Source: Polynucleobacter sp. 31A-FELB (GTDB lineage: Bacteria > Pseudomonadota > Gammaproteobacteria > Burkholderiales > Burkholderiaceae). From it: a stretch of DNA of 64,000 bases. This document shows, piece after piece, positions 60,595 through 64,000 of this stretch. The stretch covers positions 62,001-126,000 of the forward strand of contig NZ_JACVOO010000002.1 in NCBI RefSeq assembly GCF_018882405.1, in the 5' to 3' direction. Numbering within the stretch: the first letter of the stretch is position 1; the number at the start of each line of letters is the position of its first letter. The notes under the pieces were generated by a model. The model was not told the origin of the DNA and searched no databases. It saw only the letters and a program-made list of their open reading frames with translations. Both the position numbers and the translations under genes were made by a program.

Positions 60595-61980
60595 ATGCGC
60601 TCCACTTTATTGCGTTTTTCTTTCTCTTTGATGCTCTGCTGCTCCAGTTCCTGGGCGGCCACAGACGCAGTTCAAGCAAATACTCACGAGTTTCAACTTT
60701 CTAACGGTCTTAAGCTGATTGTGCGTGAGGATCATCGAGCGCCGACAGTTGCGCACATGGTTTGGTACCGCGCTGGCTCTATGGATGAGGTCAATGGTAA
60801 GACTGGTGTAGCTCATGTGCTCGAGCACATGATGTTTAAGGGTACCGACAAGGTGAAGTCAGGAGAGTTCTCTCGCTTAGTTGCAGCAGTAGGCGGTCGA
60901 GAAAATGCTTTCACCTCCCGTGATTACACGGCCTATTTTCAGCAGGTAGAAAAGTCTAAGTTAGATGAGGTGATGAAGTTAGAGGCTGATCGCATGTCTA
61001 ACCTCAACTTTGATGATACGGAATTTTTGAAAGAAATTCAGGTGGTGATGGAAGAGCGCCGCCTACGTACCGAAGACAACCCAAGTAGTTTGCTGAATGA
61101 ATCGCTCATGGCTACTGCTTATATGAGTTCACCTTATCGTCATCCGGTAGTGGGATGGATGAATGACCTGGTCAATATGAAGGCTGCTGATGCACGTGAT
61201 TGGTATCACAGTTGGTACAAGCCCAATAACGCTACAGTCGTTATTGCAGGTGACGTTGATCCCAAAGCCATATTGCAGGCAGTAGAAAAATATTATGGGG
61301 TTGCTTCTGCAAGTGCCTTGCCTGAACGTAAACCACAGATTGAGCCGCCACAAAAAGGTATTAAGCGGGTGCAAGTGAAGGCGCCAGCAGATAGCGCACA
61401 GCTTGCGATGGCATGGAAGGTTCCTAAGTTACAAGTCGGTAAGTTAGGCGATGACGAGCCTTATGCTTTAGAGCTTTTAGCTGCAGTACTTGACGGCTAC
61501 GACAACGCCCGTTTGAATCGCACGCTGGTAAAGCAAGAACGCGTAGTGAATGATGTGGGCGTCGGTTACGACATGATCTCCAGGGGGCCAGAACTCTTTT
61601 TGATTAGCGCCAGCATGGCCAAAGGCAAAACAGTGGAGCAGGCTGAGAGCAGCATTCGGAAGGCTTTAAAAGAAATTGTGGATAAGGGAATTCTGGAGTC
61701 GGAGCTCAAGCGCATCAAGGTGCGCATTTTGTCTGATCAGATTTATAAGCGCGATTCGATCTTTGGTCAGGCAATGGAAATTGGCAGCACGGAGATGGCT
61801 GGATTCTCATGGCGAGATATAGATGTGATGCTGGAGAAGATGCAAGCAATTACTCCTACACAAGTTCAAGCCGTTGCAAAAAAATATTTGGTCGATGAGG
61901 GACTTACTATTGCAGTCCTGGAGCCGCAAGCACGTCAGTCTGGTGAGAGTAAGCAAGGAGACAATCGTGCTGCTAAATAA
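60595..61980 (+). CDS. M16 family zinc peptidase (active subunit)
   Basis: A 461-residue periplasmic metalloprotease of the insulinase/processing-peptidase type. After a signal peptide (about 1-22), the inverted zinc motif HxxEH is in AHVLEHMMFKGT with the distal glutamate in EEIQVVMEERR-like sequence (residues 140-150). A second domain has KVPKLQVGKLGDDEPYALELL. An AGGTGA lies ten bases before the ATG; a GTG at 60583 is less likely. The partner M16 gene starts within its last 14 bases, suggesting a two-subunit protease. Confidence 0.93.
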   Translation: MRSTLLRFSFSLMLCCSSSWAATDAVQANTHEFQLSNGLKLIVREDHRAPTVAHMVWYRAGSMDEVNGKTGVAHVLEHMMFKGTDKVKSGEFSRLVAAVGGRENAFTSRDYTAYFQQVEKSKLDEVMKLEADRMSNLNFDDTEFLKEIQVVMEERRLRTEDNPSSLLNESLMATAYMSSPYRHPVVGWMNDLVNMKAADARDWYHSWYKPNNATVVIAGDVDPKAILQAVEKYYGVASASALPERKPQIEPPQKGIKRVQVKAPADSAQLAMAWKVPKLQVGKLGDDEPYALELLAAVLDGYDNARLNRTLVKQERVVNDVGVGYDMISRGPELFLISASMAKGKTVEQAESSIRKALKEIVDKGILESELKRIKVRILSDQIYKRDSIFGQAMEIGSTEMAGFSWRDIDVMLEKMQAITPTQVQAVAKKYLVDEGLTIAVLEPQARQSGESKQGDNRAAK

Positions 61981-63313
61981 ATTCATTAAACAAACTACTC
62001 TTGCGATGGTATTGATGGCTGGGGCTATCACTTCAACTTATGCAATATTGCCGATTGAAAAATTAGAGCCCGTCAAGGGCGCGCAAGCCTACCTCGTTCA
62101 AACCAAAGCTCTACCGATGGTAGATATCGAAATCAGCATTGATGCTGGCGATCGCTATGATCCAGCGGTAAAGAGCGGCTTAGCCACTGTGGTTGGGCAG
62201 TTAATGAACTATGGGGCCAAGTCTGAAAAGGGTTTACTGACTGAGGCACAGATCGCTGATGAGATTGCCGACTTGGGTGCAAACCTGGGTGTTTCTGTGA
62301 GCGGTGAGCGTGCCGTGATGCGTATCCGAACTTTGAGTCGTAAAGATTTGCGTGATCGCGCTGTGCAATTGGCGTCAGCTATGTTGAGTGCGCCTACTTA
62401 TGATGCCAAGATCCTGGCGCGTGAGAAGCAAAGAATGACTACTGCATTGCTTGAAGCGGAGACGAAGCCAGAGTCAGTCCTTGATCGTCGTTTTAGAAAA
62501 TCAGTTTATGGAAACTATCCATTAGCTAATTCACCAACAGTGCAAACTATTGCCAATATCAGCGCAACTGATTTGCAGCAGTTTCATAAACAGTTCTACC
62601 GCGGTGATCGCATGATTGTCAGCATCGTGGGTGATGTGAGTAAAGCAGAGGCTGCTGAAATTGTTCAGGGTTTATTACAAAGAGTGCCTCAGTCTGGTCC
62701 TGCTATTGCCAAGTTGCCAGAGTTTGAGCGCTCACCAGTAGAGCCATTAAGTCAACGTGAAGTCACCATTCCATTTGATTCGCAGCAAGCGCATATCGCC
62801 ATGGGAATGACTGCGGTAACCCGTAGCAACCCTGATTATTTTCCATTGCTAGTGGGGAACTATGTCTTGGGTGGTGGTGGCTTTGTGTCCCGTCTCATGT
62901 CAGAGGTCCGCGAAAAGCGCGGTCTCGCTTATAGCGTGTTCAGTTACTTTGCCCCTGGTAAGGATGCGGGGATATTTCAGGCGGGACTCCAAACGAAGAA
63001 TGATCAGGCAGCTCTGGCGCTAGAGGTAATGAGTTCTTCTATTGCGCAATTTATTGCTGATGGACCGACACAATCTGAGCTCGATGCCGCTAAAGCAAAT
63101 TTGATTAATGGCTACCCATTAAGAATTGATAACAACCGTAAGTTGCTGGATAACGTTTCCTCAATTGCTTGGAATAATTTGCCGCTCGATACGATGGAGG
63201 TGTGGACCAAGCAAGTGGAAGCGGTTAGCCTCGAACAAGTAAAGGCGGCGTTCCAAAAATACTTAGCCATGGATCGAATGAAGATTGTGGTCTTGGGAGC
63301 TAAAAATAAATAA
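61967..63313 (+). CDS. M16 family peptidase homologue without HxxEH (partner subunit)
   Basis: A 448-residue M16 protein starting at GTG 61967, seven bases after AAGGAG, and overlapping the active M16 gene by 14 bases. It has a signal peptide (about 1-24). The HxxEH position reads GLATVVGQLMNYGA, so zinc ligands are absent, while the partner-type segment RLMSEVREKRGLAYSVFSYF, which completes the active site in M16B dimers, is intact. It therefore looks like the noncatalytic alpha subunit. Targets may be periplasmic peptides or signal peptides. Confidence 0.93.
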   Translation: MLLNKFIKQTTLAMVLMAGAITSTYAILPIEKLEPVKGAQAYLVQTKALPMVDIEISIDAGDRYDPAVKSGLATVVGQLMNYGAKSEKGLLTEAQIADEIADLGANLGVSVSGERAVMRIRTLSRKDLRDRAVQLASAMLSAPTYDAKILAREKQRMTTALLEAETKPESVLDRRFRKSVYGNYPLANSPTVQTIANISATDLQQFHKQFYRGDRMIVSIVGDVSKAEAAEIVQGLLQRVPQSGPAIAKLPEFERSPVEPLSQREVTIPFDSQQAHIAMGMTAVTRSNPDYFPLLVGNYVLGGGGFVSRLMSEVREKRGLAYSVFSYFAPGKDAGIFQAGLQTKNDQAALALEVMSSSIAQFIADGPTQSELDAAKANLINGYPLRIDNNRKLLDNVSSIAWNNLPLDTMEVWTKQVEAVSLEQVKAAFQKYLAMDRMKIVVLGAKNK

Positions 63314-63935
63314 GCCAGTTAAGCCTGCTACGCCAGGCAAGCATTCCGAGCCCCCTCAGAAAATACGCATTATTGGTGGAGTGTGGCGCAGTCGTTTGCT
63401 AAGTGTGCTGGATCTATCTGGCCTACGTCCCACCACAGATCGTGTTCGTGAAACCTTATTTAATTGGCTTGGGCAGGACCTAGTGGGCTTGAAGTGTTTG
63501 GATTTGTTTGCTGGTACAGGTGCCTTAGGTTTTGAGGCAGCATCACGACATGCGCATTCAGTGACCCTACTCGAAAAAGATAAAAAGGCTCATGCAAAGC
63601 TTTTGGCAAACTTTGCTTTGCTTCAGTCATCCCCTACTCCCGGAGCGGTCGAAATTTTGCACCGAGATAGTTTGGAGTTTTTAAAGCAACAAGCCGATCG
63701 TTCAAGCAATCTGATTTTTATAGATCCACCCTTTCAGGAAGAGGGCTTATTTAATCAAGCGCTGATAGAGGCTGCTCGCGTTTGCGATGACAGCGCTGGC
63801 GGAGGAATTTACGCGGAGTTTCCAGCCAGTCGCTCCCGTGAGGAAATTGAGGCTTTAGTACCTGATTGGCATTGTGGAAAGTACTTAGAGGCTGGGCAGG
63901 CAAAAGCCTGTCTATTTCGCTCTAAGAGGGGCTAA
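63285..63935 (+). CDS. rsmD: 16S rRNA (guanine966-N2)-methyltransferase
   Basis: RsmD methylates G966 of 16S rRNA. The domain starts KIRIIGGVWRSRLL, a hallmark, then LRPTTDRVRETLFNWL, the SAM motif LDLFAGTGALGFEAASR and the catalytic DPPF in IFIDPPFQEEG. No ATG precedes the domain; the TTG at 63285 is the best start, which overlaps the M16 gene by 29 bases and gives 216 residues. An uncommon start codon closer to the domain cannot be ruled out. It precedes coaD, the usual rsmD-coaD order. Confidence 0.93.
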   Translation: MWSWELKINKPVKPATPGKHSEPPQKIRIIGGVWRSRLLSVLDLSGLRPTTDRVRETLFNWLGQDLVGLKCLDLFAGTGALGFEAASRHAHSVTLLEKDKKAHAKLLANFALLQSSPTPGAVEILHRDSLEFLKQQADRSSNLIFIDPPFQEEGLFNQALIEAARVCDDSAGGGIYAEFPASRSREEIEALVPDWHCGKYLEAGQAKACLFRSKRG

Positions 63936-63971
63936 ACTCTTGCCTGTAGCTGAAAAAGCCTTAGGAGCCTT

Positions 63972-64000
63972 ATGACTGTAGCTGTATACCCTGGAACATT
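63972..64000 (+). CDS. coaD: Phosphopantetheine adenylyltransferase, N-terminal fragment
   Basis: Only the first nine complete codons are in the window: MTVAVYPGT, with the next base pair pointing to F, the invariant CoaD opening (T/H-loop region follows outside). AGGAG lies just upstream. It follows rsmD, the standard order. The rest lies beyond the end. Confidence 0.85.

Overview
The window looks like a stretch of core chromosome from a freshwater betaproteobacterium of the Burkholderiaceae, most likely Polynucleobacter or a close relative. This is inferred from gene content and order, not from a database match. The supporting traits are a two-piece methionine synthase, a PhaM-type PHA granule protein, DUF1840, DUF2970 and DUF1289 proteins, UbiK, a gshA-gshB-EIIA-HPr-EI run, and a coxB-coxA-cox11-coxC-SURF1-ctaA-ctaB-SCO cluster leading to rpoH, ftsY, two M16 proteases, rsmD and coaD. 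Packing is very tight: many stop/start overlaps are 1-4 bases and no gene-free stretch exceeds about 260 bases. I see no rRNA, tRNA, insertion sequence, prophage, CRISPR or defence island.

Layout. 1-2.2 kb: end of glmU and all of glmS (UDP-GlcNAc synthesis). 2.3-4.7 kb: a MarR-DoxX-flavodoxin-pirin operon, probably for quinone or electrophile stress, followed at 4.8-10.7 kb by an outer-membrane factor/adaptor/RND pump operon. 10.8-15 kb: GST, flavin reductase and a small lipoprotein; an acrylyl-CoA reductase-like enzyme; DUF1289; an MBL hydrolase; PhaM. 15.1-22.3 kb: split MetH, DUF1840, argS, a SPOR protein and dsbA. 22.3-27.2 kb: a compact reverse-strand operon (glutathione peroxidase, FAD oxidoreductase, DUF1365, Cfa-like methyltransferase, SDR) resembling lipid-modification clusters of photo-oxidative stress regulons. 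27.3-34.4 kb: rfaE2, coaX, birA, VanZ, a [2Fe-2S] ferredoxin, a hydrolase, DUF493-lipB-lipA, a lipoprotein and ubiK. 34.6-37.3 kb: a nitrogen-responsive porin-glnK-amtB operon. 37.4-42.2 kb: glutathione synthesis plus a transport-less PTS. 42.2-49.4 kb: moeB, ctpA, gpmA, rhodanese-grxC-secB-gpsA, trmL, comF and a BioC-like protein. 49.6-58.6 kb: the aa3-type cytochrome oxidase with its assembly and heme A genes. 58.6-64 kb: rpoH, ftsY, the M16 pair, rsmD and the start of coaD.

The most interesting signals are regulatory. First, eight gene starts have a TAnnnT -10-like hexamer ending exactly six bases before the start codon and no Shine-Dalgarno sequence at a normal distance. That geometry implies leaderless mRNAs, several of them in very short back-to-back promoters (birA/VanZ, gpmA/rhodanese, comF/bioC-like). 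Second, rpoH carries a perfect CIRCE inverted repeat whose 9-base spacer contains a consensus TTGACA, which would wire sigma-32 synthesis to the HrcA repressor. Third, there is a three-copy TAGTAC operator before the MarR operon and NtrC-like dyads before the porin-glnK-amtB operon.

Protein-level oddities include a BioC-like protein with no recognisable SAM-binding glycine motif, an unnamed thioredoxin-like membrane protein inside the oxidase cluster, a Trp-rich N-terminal extension on the RND adaptor, and an 89-base tail-to-tail coding overlap between the MBL hydrolase and PhaM. I found no clearly new multi-gene system; the window is mainly housekeeping.
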